This document shows positions 1 through 10,254 of a stretch of DNA of 64,000 bases, piece by piece. The notes beneath the pieces are model-generated. The model did no database searches. It was not told where the DNA came from and was given only the letters and a program-made list of their open reading frames with translations. Both the position numbers and the translations under genes were made by a program. The first letter of the stretch is position 1; each line of letters begins with the position of its first letter. This stretch comes from Leishmania donovani. Taxonomy: Eukaryota > Euglenozoa > Kinetoplastea > Trypanosomatida > Trypanosomatidae. The DNA lies in NCBI RefSeq assembly GCF_000227135.1, contig NC_018255.1, positions 382,649 through 446,648 on the forward strand. Reading direction: 5' to 3'.

Positions 1-857
1 GCCGGCGCGCCGCGCGAGCGTGTGTGCTGCGGTCGGGGCTGCGCTGAGCGCCGTCCTCACCGTCCACACATAGCCATGGCGCCGCCGCGCGCGCTGCTGC
101 CGTGCCCCGGCGTTGTCACTGTGCCAAGACTGATTTCCTTCTTTGATTCCCCATTGTCCTTCATTTTCCAATCCGAGGCATAAAACCGAGCGCGCAACGC
201 CACGTGTGACTGCGTGGCACACGGTGTGTGTGTGTGTGTGTGGCCAGGTGCTGGTGCACCCTGGCACGGGCGAGATGCCTGTGTAGGAACGGCGATGGCG
301 TTTTCAGGAGATCTATACTGTTGGAGGCAACCGTGAAGGCGGTGAGCTCCTTCGAGGAAGCGCGCCATTATTCTCACCGCTGTGTGCTAGGGAAAGACTG
401 CCTCGTAGGCGTGTAAGCCGAGGTGAAGCTCCTCGGACTGACAGGCCGACGTGTATGTTCTGTGTCCTGTGATATGCACTCACTTCCTCTCCCACTGATT
501 TTTCGCCTTGCGCCTGCTGCGCGGCCGTGGTTGTGCATGCCTGTGAGCTCGGGCGATGGGCATCTCTGCGCGTTGACAGTGCTGAGCATCGTCAAGGAAG
601 CGGCGAACGTACTTAAGGGGGTGCTACCGGGTCCGATTGGCCCCTGTTTCGGACCCTTCCGCTTATTAGAGACGGCCTGCTCTCATCGAGACCCACACTC
701 AGTGGTGAAGCGCAGACCGACAGGCAAACACACACCTAACCATATTCACATAGAGAGGTGGCACACGTGGCAGCCTGCCCATCGTCCGTCCGTCGCCTGG
801 GCACCTCGCAGCCCACCTGTGCTGCTTTGCCACATTGCAGAGAGAGAGCGCGCGCAG
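1..857. other. Upstream spacer without a recognisable gene
   Basis: The stretch holds a (GT)n run at about 224-242 and mixed sequence with short open frames on both strands. None of these has a recognisable domain or a coding look. It is probably the 3' untranslated region of a gene left of the window plus the spacer before the first CDS. Confidence 0.5.
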
Positions 858-887
858 TCTTTTTTTTTTCTTCTGCGCTGTGTGGAG
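858..887 (+). promoter_or_regulatory. Predicted spliced-leader acceptor for the first CDS
   Basis: A T-rich pyrimidine tract at 858-875 is followed by an AG at 886-887. The first ATG after it is at 904, giving a predicted leader of 16 nt. A second AG at 901-902 would leave only one base before the ATG. The layout is that of trypanosomatid trans-splice sites; the exact site is inferred. Confidence 0.5.
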
Positions 888-903
888 CCTCTCCCAACTA
901 AGC

Positions 904-3438
904 ATGCGTCAACGCGTTGCCTCCGCCCCGCCCGCGCTCGCGGTGACGGGTAAGGGTGTATCGGAGAGCGCAAGGCAGAGCCGGTTAGCCAAAGTCTCGC
1001 AAACTGCGGCTGCTGCCTCTGCTGATGGTGGCTCTGCTGCTGAAGAGAAGTGCACACCGACGCACAAACGACCACTGCTGGCAAAGAAGGGCGCGCCGAA
1101 CGGTCCGAGTTCAGGTCAGCAGGGACGGGCGCTGGTGCGCGAGAGTAAGAGCATCACCAAAACGACGGCAATGGCCGGTTTGTGCCATGGTGCGGAACCC
1201 CAACACTCTCTGCATTCTCTGCAACCGTCGCCTAGCACGGCCCTAGAGGTGTCGCTTGTGCAAAATCTCAAGAAACAGATTGCATGTCTCGAGGCACAGC
1301 TGCACGTGATGAAGCAGCAGCAGGACACTATGACCCGCACGCAACGTCACTCCAATGCAAGTAACCATGGAGAATCAGCAAGGGCAGCTGCCACTGCGGC
1401 GGCGGCTCGCCTCATCAGCGTCGAGCTGACCCTGCCGCATGCAGAGCGTATTCGCCACAAGGACGCTACTGCGTCCTCCGTGACCGCCACCGAGTCCGAC
1501 GACGTAGCTGTAGCGCGCATGCGTGAAATTCCTGCGGCGTACCAGACGGAGCGCAGCGTCCTCCTCCACAATCTCGAATCGCTCACAAAGGATGTGGAAG
1601 GATTGCAAAGTCTCGTCTTGCATCTCGGGCGGGAGCGGGACTTGATGGCGGCTGAGGTTGTCGATTTCCGCGCTGCGCTGCGTGAGACGAAGGTCGAGAA
1701 TGAAAGCATGGCCGCTGAGTGCGCCGCGACACACCGGCTGTTGGAGAAGGAGCAGGCTCTTCGGCGCGCCGCTGAGGAGAGTGTGAGGCAGTGCACGACG
1801 GCAGCCTCGTCGCACAGAAGCAGCATGACCGTAGCGGACGCTTACAGCCAGCGTGACTACTACAAGCTGCAAGCAGAGCGGACGGCGGAGGCGCTGACGC
1901 TGGCAAAGGCGAGAACACATGCGCTGTCGGACGCACTTCAGCGAGAGCGCGACGCAGCGAAGACACTGGAGACGCAGTTGTGCGGCGCGCTGGATCGCAT
2001 TTCTCAGATGAAGCGCCGCGACGATGAGTTGGCTCGCTACTACCAACAGCTGAGCAGCCGATTCGTGACCATCTCCGCCACGCTGCGCCACGTGCTGGAC
2101 GTCGTACCAAAGGCTATTTTGCAACAACAGCGTGTGCCGTCTCCTGAGCGTGCGCCTGACGGGCAACCACAAGCGGTCGACATGACGATGGACGAACTGC
2201 GTGACACTCTTGACGCGTGGCACCGCGAGGCCGCAGTGGAGGTGGCCAAGGCACAGCAGAAAACCGAGGCAGTCATCGGCGACGCCCTGGCACTGCTTGA
2301 GACAGCCACGGAGACGATAACCACAGTGACTAGTGGCTTGGATAACGGGATGCCGGTAAACAGCGACGAGGCTGCAGCGACGGCGCCGACTCGGTGCGCC
2401 GCGGCGAGAGCGATGGTGGGGTCGGAGGAGTCGGCGATAGACGAGGATGCGCTGCCCGTCGCCCAAACTTTCGAGGAGGTTCCGCGGTCTTCGTCGTGGG
2501 AAGCTGTGACGCCAGTGACACATCTGCTACCCGCAGTGCCGACGCCCACCGCAGGCGCTGGTAATGCCGCGCCGTCGACCTGCAGTGACGAGAAGGGCTT
2601 CAAGGGACTTGTAGTTGACGCGGCATTGCCAGTACAGCTGTATGAGGTTAGCGACGCAGCAGCCATGTCGCTGCCGCCGTCAGCGGCAGCACAGAAAACA
2701 CTGGCGACTCTCGAGACACCGACGCTCAACCCCGCTGCCGTTGATCACGCTGTGGAGGTACGCGAGGTAGCGCAGTCACTTGCGGAGGAAAAGAGCGTCA
2801 CAGAGCACGTTGCGGTTGATTCTGCTGCGCCACTCACAAGCGAGCGGACGGCAGAGATGACAGCCGAGAAATCTGCGGCAGCGCGCACCGCGGTGGGCAT
2901 TGCCGTTGGCATCGCCGTAGGCGCCCCCTCGTTTTCTGGCGACGCGCTCGCGGTACCACCTGCAGCGCACGTAGCCAGCGACCCTGACCCTGTTCCGGTG
3001 ATCTCCTCCACGCCCCCTCCACAGGACAGCGAGGACACACGACCTTCTCATCCGCCTCCCCCTGTTACCTCCACGGCAACAGCAGCGCCAGCGGAGCCGC
3101 CGGCTCCGACGCCAGAGGGAGATGCTGGGAATGAGAAGGGTGTGCTGTCGCTGCCGCCGGTCTCTGCGGTTCCACATCCGCTCCCCCCAAGCCTCGTTCC
3201 TGTTCCGCTTCCATCCGCATCGCTTCCCCTACCGCCAGATGCCGTGCCGGTTAGTGTCCCGCCGGCCCCTCCGGTGCCACCGTCCTTGGAGCAGCAACTG
3301 CAGCTGCTAAATGCGCGCATCGACGCGCAAGAGGCGGCGCTGACGGAGATGGTGCAGTCGTGTGGGAGGCTTGTGAGGTCTACAGATACTCAACCAAGCA
3401 ATGGCGGTGCGTGGTGCGGGGAGGATGGGAAATGCTGA
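904..3438 (+). CDS. Coiled-coil, proline-rich hypothetical protein
   Basis: The product is about 844 residues and matches no family I can name. Residues 1-110 are Ala/Ser/Lys-rich and probably disordered. About residues 115-400 are rich in Leu, Glu, Gln and Arg with heptad-like spacing, typical of long coiled coils. Residues 450-690 are acidic, Ala/Thr-rich and low in complexity. Residues 690-810 are strongly proline-rich, and a final short helix contains LEQQLQLLNARIDAQEAAL. There is no signal peptide or membrane segment. The frame stays open upstream to 835, but those 23 codons include the pyrimidine tract, so the ATG at 904 is preferred. A cytoskeletal or scaffold role is possible but only inferred from the coiled coil. 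Confidence 0.8.
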   Translation: MRQRVASAPPALAVTGKGVSESARQSRLAKVSQTAAAASADGGSAAEEKCTPTHKRPLLAKKGAPNGPSSGQQGRALVRESKSITKTTAMAGLCHGAEPQHSLHSLQPSPSTALEVSLVQNLKKQIACLEAQLHVMKQQQDTMTRTQRHSNASNHGESARAAATAAAARLISVELTLPHAERIRHKDATASSVTATESDDVAVARMREIPAAYQTERSVLLHNLESLTKDVEGLQSLVLHLGRERDLMAAEVVDFRAALRETKVENESMAAECAATHRLLEKEQALRRAAEESVRQCTTAASSHRSSMTVADAYSQRDYYKLQAERTAEALTLAKARTHALSDALQRERDAAKTLETQLCGALDRISQMKRRDDELARYYQQLSSRFVTISATLRHVLDVVPKAILQQQRVPSPERAPDGQPQAVDMTMDELRDTLDAWHREAAVEVAKAQQKTEAVIGDALALLETATETITTVTSGLDNGMPVNSDEAAATAPTRCAAARAMVGSEESAIDEDALPVAQTFEEVPRSSSWEAVTPVTHLLPAVPTPTAGAGNAAPSTCSDEKGFKGLVVDAALPVQLYEVSDAAAMSLPPSAAAQKTLATLETPTLNPAAVDHAVEVREVAQSLAEEKSVTEHVAVDSAAPLTSERTAEMTAEKSAAARTAVGIAVGIAVGAPSFSGDALAVPPAAHVASDPDPVPVISSTPPPQDSEDTRPSHPPPPVTSTATAAPAEPPAPTPEGDAGNEKGVLSLPPVSAVPHPLPPSLVPVPLPSASLPLPPDAVPVSVPPAPPVPPSLEQQLQLLNARIDAQEAALTEMVQSCGRLVRSTDTQPSNGGAWCGEDGKC

Positions 3439-4114
3439 GCGGAGCGCCTGCTGCGCGGGCAGCGTGTGCACACGAAAGGTTGCCCCTCGCACAAGATCGA
3501 CGCCTGCCTGCCCGGCTGCTGCCTTTTGTGTGCGCCTGGCGCTGAAACGAAGTAGAAGAAGAGCTTTTTTTTTCGTGCTTCACGCGAGGCTCTATCCTTT
3601 CTCTGCCTTTCTCTCTCGATACGGCATGCTGTTTGCCGCGTCGTGTGTTGCGCCACGGCACGTCTGCGTGGGTAAGTGATGGGAGCCGCTGTCGCTGCCC
3701 TCCCCCCCCCTTTGTTTGTTCGTCTCGCATTGAGGCTCCTTTGTTTTGTTTTTCGTTGTGATCTCGCGCGCTGGCATGCGCTCGCCTCTCCCCCGAAGAA
3801 GGCAGCCGGGCGCGATTTACCGAGAAGCATCGCTGCAAGTGAGCAGTGACAGTGAAGCGTGGAGGGCGACGCCGGGGAAAGGGAAAAAAGCGTACAAGGA
3901 GAGTGCCGAGAAGAGGCAATCGGGGTGGCTCTGGTCGCTCATCCCCGCTCCGTCTCACCGCACCCCCACGTCTTCCACCACCACCACCGGCATCCCTGTG
4001 CTATCTGCATTGTCGCCTTCGTCTTGTGTTATCGTGTGTGGTTCGTCACCTTCTCGCCTCTCGTTGCACTGCCTCCTCCTACCTCGCTTGCTCTCTTTCA
4101 CCCGCGCGCACATG

Positions 4115-4145
<31 letters not shown>

Positions 4146-4323
4146 ACATAACGCTCCAACTTCAGCAGAGCTGCTGCCTCATGGAGGTGAATTTCCCACG
4201 ACCTTCTCTTGGGCACCACAAACACAACAACGCGGACGCCGACGTCCACTTCAGCAGAGCAACTACGTCCATGGTTAGCGTCCTGCGCATCGCACACGAA
4301 CACAAGCTCAGAGAGAGCGCGCG
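3439..4323. other. Spacer with (CA)n repeat
   Basis: This is intergenic sequence with several pyrimidine tracts and a (CA)n microsatellite at about 4114-4143. Open frames here on both strands are low-complexity products of those repeats and are not supported as genes. Confidence 0.5.
4114..4143. repeat. (CA)n microsatellite
   Basis: About 15 CA units lie 330 bases before the CDS at 4474, upstream of the predicted splice site. Confidence 0.9.
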
Positions 4324-4365
4324 CTTTCTCTTTTTTTTTTAATCTCCGCTCTCCTTGCTCTTGAG
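4324..4365 (+). promoter_or_regulatory. Predicted spliced-leader acceptor for the second CDS
   Basis: Pyrimidine tracts at 4324-4340 and 4343-4362 are followed by the first AG at 4364-4365. No ATG occurs between this AG and the chosen start at 4474, so the leader would be 108 nt. Another AG at 4411-4412 is an alternative. Confidence 0.5.
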
Positions 4366-4473
4366 GCGAGCCACTCATCAACCCTCTGCCTGACCCCCAT
4401 CTCCGAACGCAGAAGTGGTGTTCCCTTGGCACGGTCACTGGCACCGCTACCGCAGCCCCCTACTTCCATCTAG

Positions 4474-6504
4474 ATGGGTGAGGCTGACTGCCGCCCGCTG
4501 CTTTCGAGCAGCCGCGAGAACCCGCCACCATCGCTGCTGCAGTCGTTGTCCTCATCTCCGCAGCAGCCGTCGAGTAGGGTCGACACGACTTGGGTAATTG
4601 CCCGGGACGCCGACAACGGCACGCCCGCAACGACGGTGGTAGACGGTACGGGCAGTGAACCTCGGTGCTCCTTCTTCAGCAGTCTCTCCTTCTCCGCGTG
4701 GGGCGGCGCTGCGGTGTCGCGCAGCAATGCGAATCGATCGCCAATGACGGCGGCGTTGCTCCGCCCCTTCCAGAATCTGCGGATGTGGTGCCGCAACAGA
4801 TGCCGAATTTGCTGCGGATGCCTTGGTATCCGCGGTTCTTGGCTCAGCGGCTTCGGGCTCAGTGCGGAAGACCTCGATGACGGTGTCTCCATCGCGAACG
4901 TTCCCGGCGACGTGCTCGGCGACTCGGGTGTCTCACGCGGGTCTGGATACCAGAAAGATGTACGGAATGCAACCCCAACCACAACTTTGAACGCCCGCAT
5001 TGGCCAAGGCCATCTGCATCGGCACTACGCACCGCCGCGTTCTCGGTCTAGCGAGGCGGGTTGGGGCGGCGGTGCGTCTGCCGCATCCACCTCGCCGAGG
5101 GAGCACCCGGATGTGGTAAGGGAGGGCTGCAACGTGCCACGCTCAGACTCTCTCGATGAGAGCTCTGTGGCTGGCTCGAGCACGCCCCCGTCTTCCCTGT
5201 CCTTCAGTCGGCAGCCACGCCGCCGGGGTGAGTGTGAGGGAGGACACCTCGTCATGCAGCGCGGTGTCCTGATGCGCATGGCAGCCGACGGCACGTGCAC
5301 TCGCGTGTCAGAGACGCCGGCCTACGCATCGGGATGCCATAGCCCTCCTCCAAGTACGCACCTGCCAGGTCGAACTAATGACGGCCGTGTCTTGCAGTTA
5401 GGCCAACCGGATCCGTTCACAGACGCGTACAGCCATGCCGGCTCCAGCCCGGCCGCAAGGGAGATCGAGGACACGAGCAGCTCGCTCGCGGTGGCGATGG
5501 CGCTGGCCGCGCTGGAGGCGAGTCGAAAGCCCCTCCAAACTCTCGAGCAGATTTCCGCGGCCCTCACCATGTGCGCACCATACCTCCCTCTCCGTGTGGA
5601 GGTGGAGGCGGATCTGAACAGCTCGACGCCCATCCCTGCTGTCGGCACGGCGGCAATGCCTGCCGAAACAGACTCGGCGTCTACAACGTCAACAGCCATC
5701 CCTGCCCTGACTGCGGTCCCGCTCTACCTCCATGTGCTGGGCCCTTTGCTACCGTGCCCGAACGCACAGGCATTGCGGACATTGGAGGATATCCTTTTGG
5801 AGGACTGCGATGGCAGTCGGCTGCCCTTGTGTGCGCTGCACTGCGCGGACTTGGATCTGCGGCGATTGAGGATGGGCGAAGACAGTGATGACGCTCGCCC
5901 CGCCATTGCCGCGGCCGCGCAGAGAGCGCAGAGCGACGCATTTCTTGACGTGCTCCTGTCTCCCACGTCGGATGCGCACTCGAGCTGCATTGTGACCGCG
6001 TCACAGCTGCTAACTTTCCTGAGGCGCATCGTTTCCACACGCGGTGCGCAGCTCACCACACTGCACTTCACTCGGTGCTACGTCGCGCCGCACGACGTGG
6101 GTCAGTCCATCCCGCTGCCGCTAGCCACGTTGCAAAGGCTGCGGTTCGAGCACTGCTCGCTCACCCCAGCCCACATTGCCGCGCTCGTGGCGCTCGCGCG
6201 GCAGCAGGATGCGCTGGCGTCGGCGAAGTTTGCGGAGGCACGTGGCGTAGGCGGCTTGTCGTCTTCCCGCCGCCGCTCATTCGGCATCCTGGAGGAACTG
6301 CAGCTGAGTGGGTCTCTTACGCCTGAGTGCATCTCCGAGCTGCTGGACTACGTGGAGGAACAGCAGCAGTGCAGCGAGGGCTGCGGCCGGGAGGTCGCCT
6401 TGCGGCTTCTGTGCGTGCCGTCGTCGGTGGTGCGCGCGGCGAGCGCGCACCCGTTCGTGCAGGCCAACGGCAGTCGAATTAGCGTGGTGAGTGCGCAAGT
6501 GTAG
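4474..6504 (+). CDS. Hypothetical protein with leucine-rich-repeat-like C-terminal part
   Basis: The 676-residue product was not recognised as a named family. The N-terminal 370 residues are Ser/Pro/Arg-rich and probably disordered, apart from a Cys/Arg-rich patch near residues 107-120 (CRNRCRICCGC). From about residue 380 the sequence becomes ordered and alternates short Leu-rich strands with helices. Examples are LTTLHFTRCYV, LQRLRFEHCSL and LEELQLSGSLT, with spacing and shape like irregular leucine-rich repeats of the kind common in trypanosomatid proteins. There is no signal peptide or membrane helix. The start is the first ATG after the predicted splice acceptor. A protein-interaction role is an inference from the repeat type. 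Confidence 0.8.
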   Translation: MGEADCRPLLSSSRENPPPSLLQSLSSSPQQPSSRVDTTWVIARDADNGTPATTVVDGTGSEPRCSFFSSLSFSAWGGAAVSRSNANRSPMTAALLRPFQNLRMWCRNRCRICCGCLGIRGSWLSGFGLSAEDLDDGVSIANVPGDVLGDSGVSRGSGYQKDVRNATPTTTLNARIGQGHLHRHYAPPRSRSSEAGWGGGASAASTSPREHPDVVREGCNVPRSDSLDESSVAGSSTPPSSLSFSRQPRRRGECEGGHLVMQRGVLMRMAADGTCTRVSETPAYASGCHSPPPSTHLPGRTNDGRVLQLGQPDPFTDAYSHAGSSPAAREIEDTSSSLAVAMALAALEASRKPLQTLEQISAALTMCAPYLPLRVEVEADLNSSTPIPAVGTAAMPAETDSASTTSTAIPALTAVPLYLHVLGPLLPCPNAQALRTLEDILLEDCDGSRLPLCALHCADLDLRRLRMGEDSDDARPAIAAAAQRAQSDAFLDVLLSPTSDAHSSCIVTASQLLTFLRRIVSTRGAQLTTLHFTRCYVAPHDVGQSIPLPLATLQRLRFEHCSLTPAHIAALVALARQQDALASAKFAEARGVGGLSSSRRRSFGILEELQLSGSLTPECISELLDYVEEQQQCSEGCGREVALRLLCVPSSVVRAASAHPFVQANGSRISVVSAQV

Positions 6505-7473
6505 CTGAAAGGGGGGGGGGCAGCTCGATAAGGTGTCTTCCGCCGGTCGACGAGCGTACCGCGCAGAGCTGCAAGAGCACAGAGACGGCACGAAACACTT
6601 GAGTGTGTGCGTCGGTGCTCCCAGCAGCTCTTGGCCTGTGCCAGAGCTGCTGCCCTTTGTCGGGAGTTTATCACCTCCCGGCATCCAGTCTTCAGCGCCA
6701 CTGCACCACGCCGATGCCTCTAGTCTGTCTTCAGCCGATTATCTGCCCATCGCTTACACCCACACGCTTTTCTCCTTTATATATATTATTATTTTTTTTT
6801 TTAGAATGTGGCGTGTACTCTCCCCTTCCCAGCGGCACCCCGGCAATTTGGCTCGGAGGCTCTTCTTGTCTGGCGGCCAAGGTCTTGAGGGGGTGGTGAC
6901 TGCCGTCGTCAGCATCTTGACAGGGAGAACTGAACTCGACGCTGTAAAGTGCCGCCCCTCTGAGCGGCATACTGCTCCGTAAAGGTTCATCACCTGCCGA
7001 TGACTGACATCCACCCACGCCCTCATTCATGCCTGTGCTTTTTCACGCTTTTTTTTCGTTTTTTTTTGTTCGTTGCTTCGTTCTGCTGCCTCCCTCTCAG
7101 CTTCCTCTGTGCCTCCTGCTGCTCGGCGCTGGTGCGCTGTTGGCTGGGGTTTCTTTCCGGGCGTTGCTTTGGGGCATCTCGCCTCTCCCTCCCTCCCTTC
7201 CTTCTGCCCTCGCTGGCGCTGGGGCGCACGCTTCTTTGCAAGCTGTGGCGCTTGACTCTGCCTGCATCCGTGTGTGTATGTGTGTGCCACTTCACTGAGC
7301 GAGGCGTCGCCACGCCGAGAGTGTCGTACGGGCTAAGACGACGGGGAGAACGCCGCGCTGCTTTGCTTGTGTTTTCTTTTTATTTTTTTTTTTCGCAGTG
7401 GCTTTGACGCCGCGACGCGCGTGCGTGGTAGCGGCGTTCTCCTTCCCTTCAAACCTGCCCTAGGCCGACTCAT
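6505..7473. other. Spacer at the left edge of the accessory island
   Basis: This is probable 3' untranslated sequence with a G run at 6510-6520, T-rich tracts (6787-6803, 7040-7070, 7374-7394) and short AT stretches. No coding frame is supported. Confidence 0.45.
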
Positions 7474-8124
7474 GTGATGCTACCTGAGAAGGTCATCAAG
7501 AGGAGACACAGCTTCGCATGTGAAAAGAGCGCACACTTTCATGCGCTGATTGCGGCGGATGATCAAGGCTGCCCTCTTCATCGCGAGACAAGGCGTTTGA
7601 GGGGAGTCTCTGATGTCGCGTCGAGCGTCTTTTCCGCAGGTGCCCCAGTGTCGGCACGCTTCAAGGAAGTCTGCGATCTGCCGCGTACATCGCTGCGGCA
7701 GGAGAACGCGACGGCGGCACTGTTGTGGGCTCGGAAGGGTTGACCTGCGGTGTAGGGCGGCCCTTGGCGTCCCGGAACAGGAACTCGTGACTCTCCCGAG
7801 ACACAAGCAAGTCGCACTGGTCAGTGCCAGCACCCCCCTTGCGCCGAGGCGAATTCGGCGTGAAGGCCTCGTCGGTGAAGGACCTCGGCGTGGAGCCGGC
7901 TGAGGTGCTGTGCGAGATCCAGCGCCTGCAGGGCTCACGCGATGTGCCGGCTCTGCCCCCGCTTTCCGAACGGCTCCCTTGACCTCTAGAGCACTGCCTC
8001 ACTGGATGGCGATGCTGTGGAGGTGATGCGAGCGAGTCCGCCCGAGGCGCGGGACTTCCTGCATCGGGCGCAGAGGCACTTTGACCGTCTCCGGGCGTCG
8101 AGGATAGGGAAAAAGCGCCGCCTG
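7474..8124 (+). pseudogene. Decayed tyrosine-recombinase-like fragment, copy A
   Basis: Short coding-looking pieces lie in different frames and are broken by stops. One frame near 7692-7725 reads RTSLRQENATAALLW, resembling the HxxR-containing helix of tyrosine recombinases. About 60 bases on, in another frame, LGVPEQELVTLPRHKQ resembles the following G-x-P ... L-x-x-H segment of those enzymes. The 3' part reads NLGVEPAEVL-like and, after stops, ASPPEARDFLHRAQ. The fragment runs into an N gap. A degenerate element of the TATE type, known to carry a tyrosine recombinase in trypanosomatids, is the best guess. Identity is inferred from two short motifs only. Confidence 0.35.
7882..8124 (+). repeat. 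Direct repeat R1, copy A (243 bp identical core)
   Basis: These 243 bases recur without any mismatch seen by eye at 8509-8751, an offset of 627 bases. To the left the two copies remain alignable but carry many substitutions, from roughly 7612 and 8277 onward. Copy A stops at an N gap, so its right end is unknown. Confidence 0.85.
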
Positions 8125-8223
8125 NNNNNNNNNNNNNNNNNNNNNNNNNNNNNNNNNNNNNNNNNNNNNNNNNNNNNNNNNNNNNNNNNNNNNNNNNNNN
8201 NNNNNNNNNNNNNNNNNNNNNNN
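8125..8223. other. Assembly gap of 99 N
   Basis: This run of N lies between the two copies of repeat R1 and is probably an unresolved repeat junction. The true length is unknown. Confidence 0.95.
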
Positions 8224-8276
8224 TCAGCCTCGCACCGGTAACACGCCGTCGTGCGCACTCCACTTTTGCGCGAGCG

Positions 8277-8811
8277 ACGACGCACGCAGCGCGTTTTTCT
8301 CACATCCCACGGAGGTCTGCAATCTGCTGCGTGCGCCGCCGCGGCAGGAGAACGCAACGTCGGCGCTGCCGTATGGTGTATGGCGGCCCGTGGCGTCCCG
8401 GAACAAGAACTCGTGAATCTCTCGAGACACAAGCAAGCCTCACTGGTCAGTGCCAGCACCGCCCTCTACGCCGAGACAAATTTGGCGTGAACACCTCGTC
8501 GGTGAAGAACCTCGGCGTGGAGCCGGCTGAGGTGCTGTGCGAGATCCAGCGCCTGCAGGGCTCACGCGATGTGCCGGCTCTGCCCCCGCTTTCCGAACGG
8601 CTCCCTTGACCTCTAGAGCACTGCCTCACTGGATGGCGATGCTGTGGAGGTGATGCGAGCGAGTCCGCCCGAGGCGCGGGACTTCCTGCATCGGGCGCAG
8701 AGGCACTTTGACCGTCTCCGGGCGTCGAGGATAGGGAAAAAGCGCCGCCTGCCGGTGGCCGACGCCGCGCCGGCGTTCGCAGTCGAGAAGGGTCGGGCCG
8801 CGCCTCCCTAA
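8277..8811 (+). pseudogene. Decayed tyrosine-recombinase-like fragment, copy B
   Basis: This is the second copy of the unit at 7474-8124. One frame gives RGVPEQELVNLSRHKQASLV, then a Tyr a few residues later (ALYAET). This resembles the last catalytic-domain stretch of tyrosine recombinases, with a His/Lys helix followed by the active-site Tyr. The reading then shifts frame to KNLGVEPAEVLCEIQRLQ and, after stops, to DGDAVEVMRASPPEARDFL, ending at a stop near 8809. No single open frame spans it, so it is broken. The family call is an inference; the product of an unknown gene family remains possible. Confidence 0.4.
8509..8751 (+). repeat. Direct repeat R1, copy B
   Basis: This is the identical partner of 7882-8124. 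It continues past the point where copy A meets its gap, through 8760-8811, and so shows the full right end of the unit. Confidence 0.85.
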
Positions 8812-8876
8812 TACTGACGACATGATGGAGAAGGGCTCTCCCGGGTGGAGAGGGTGCGCAGCGTAAAGTTTTTTTT

Positions 8877-9300
8877 TTGGTCGCTCGAGAAATGAAAGGA
8901 CGCCGCTGCCCGACCACGGATCCACACCTTAATGCGTTCTGGCAAAGAGCAAGAGATACCGTGGGTGGCATGTCCGTCTTGCTTGGCGCGGCGGCAAGAG
9001 CCACACAACAGGAAGTGGGCGCTTCGGGCCGATTTTGGAGGCTTCTCACACTGCACTCCCGATTTCGGGTACGGCTCGCAGCAAGCTCGTGCTCATGTCC
9101 ACAAGCGGCGAATGCTTCAGGTGGCGCACCCCACCGGCCGGTGCGTTCTGGTGCGCTACCGTAGGCCAGTGTCTGACCGGGTCAATTGTGGGCAGCGCCA
9201 CTCTCTTCGACGGTGACGCCCATGAGTGCCAATATATTGTTCTGCGCAGAAGAGGTTCAGGAGGGTGGGCTTGTGTCAGCGGTGCGTCGCATCGTTGATC
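8877..9300 (+). pseudogene. Broken coding remnant with a possible zinc-binding start
   Basis: Frames here look partly coding but do not join up. One reads VACPSCLARRQEPHNRKWAL and contains a CPSC knuckle with a later His. Another reads GTARSKLVLMSTSGECFRW and TGSIVGSATLFDGDAHECQY. No family was recognised. Lying just downstream of the recombinase-like repeat, it may be a further part of the same decayed element. Confidence 0.25.
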
Positions 9301-9478
9301 GGATGCGCGCGGCGAACCCCCTCTCACGTCCCCAGGGCGCGAGCTGATCGCGCACATGGAGGACGAGTCGTCGTTGGCTTTGGCTGCCGTGCCGCATACA
9401 TTTTTTCGGCAGTGCAGTGCATCTTGAAGGGAAGGGATAGATCGGTGCACAGGCCACGGCCAAGAATGTTGCAAATAC

Positions 9479-9807
9479 TGCACCGTGGCCCAGCGAAAGC
9501 CAAGAGCACGCCATCGGCTTGTTTACGTCGATCCTGTCTCCCTTTACGCTCTTCATGCTGCACACCACCCTCCTCAATTCTGCGCGGGCACGCAGAGGGG
9601 CTTACCCTGACTCGTCCACCGTGGACTTGGATGGGATCGCCCTTCTCGGTACCTTGGTGCCTAGGTGCGCCGCGAGCTGCGCACGCTGGGGCGCGCAACT
9701 CCTGCGTCATACCGCGGGCTCGCATTTTGGACTTTGACACCGCCTTCTGCGATCGCGGCAACTGCGACATGATGTGCTCCACAGACGCTTCTCTCAGGGG
9801 ATGAGGT
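9479..9807 (+). repeat. Direct repeat R2, copy A (329 bp)
   Basis: These 329 bases are identical by eye to 9926-10254. The next 19 bases (9808-9826) still align with 10255-10273 but differ at about four positions, and then copy A meets an N gap. The differing edge suggests two real copies and not one read placed twice. No protein family was recognised in any of its frames. Confidence 0.85.
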
Positions 9808-9826
9808 AAAGATGCGCGGGCCACCG

Positions 9827-9925
9827 NNNNNNNNNNNNNNNNNNNNNNNNNNNNNNNNNNNNNNNNNNNNNNNNNNNNNNNNNNNNNNNNNNNNNNNNNN
9901 NNNNNNNNNNNNNNNNNNNNNNNNN
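9827..9925. other. Assembly gap of 99 N
   Basis: This run of N lies exactly between the two copies of repeat R2. The real distance between the copies is unknown. Confidence 0.95.
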
Positions 9926-10254
9926 TGCACCGTGGCCCAGCGAAAGCCAAGAGCACGCCATCGGCTTGTTTACGTCGATCCTGTCTCCCTTTACGCTCTT
10001 CATGCTGCACACCACCCTCCTCAATTCTGCGCGGGCACGCAGAGGGGCTTACCCTGACTCGTCCACCGTGGACTTGGATGGGATCGCCCTTCTCGGTACC
10101 TTGGTGCCTAGGTGCGCCGCGAGCTGCGCACGCTGGGGCGCGCAACTCCTGCGTCATACCGCGGGCTCGCATTTTGGACTTTGACACCGCCTTCTGCGAT
10201 CGCGGCAACTGCGACATGATGTGCTCCACAGACGCTTCTCTCAGGGGATGAGGT
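9926..10254 (+). repeat. Direct repeat R2, copy B
   Basis: This copy starts at the first base after the gap and matches 9479-9807. It continues into unique sequence after about 10273. Confidence 0.85.

Noticed and set aside
1375..2523. Open frame of 382 codons on the minus strand
   Set aside because: It is antisense to the coiled-coil gene and very Arg/His/Leu-rich. All confident genes are on the + strand.
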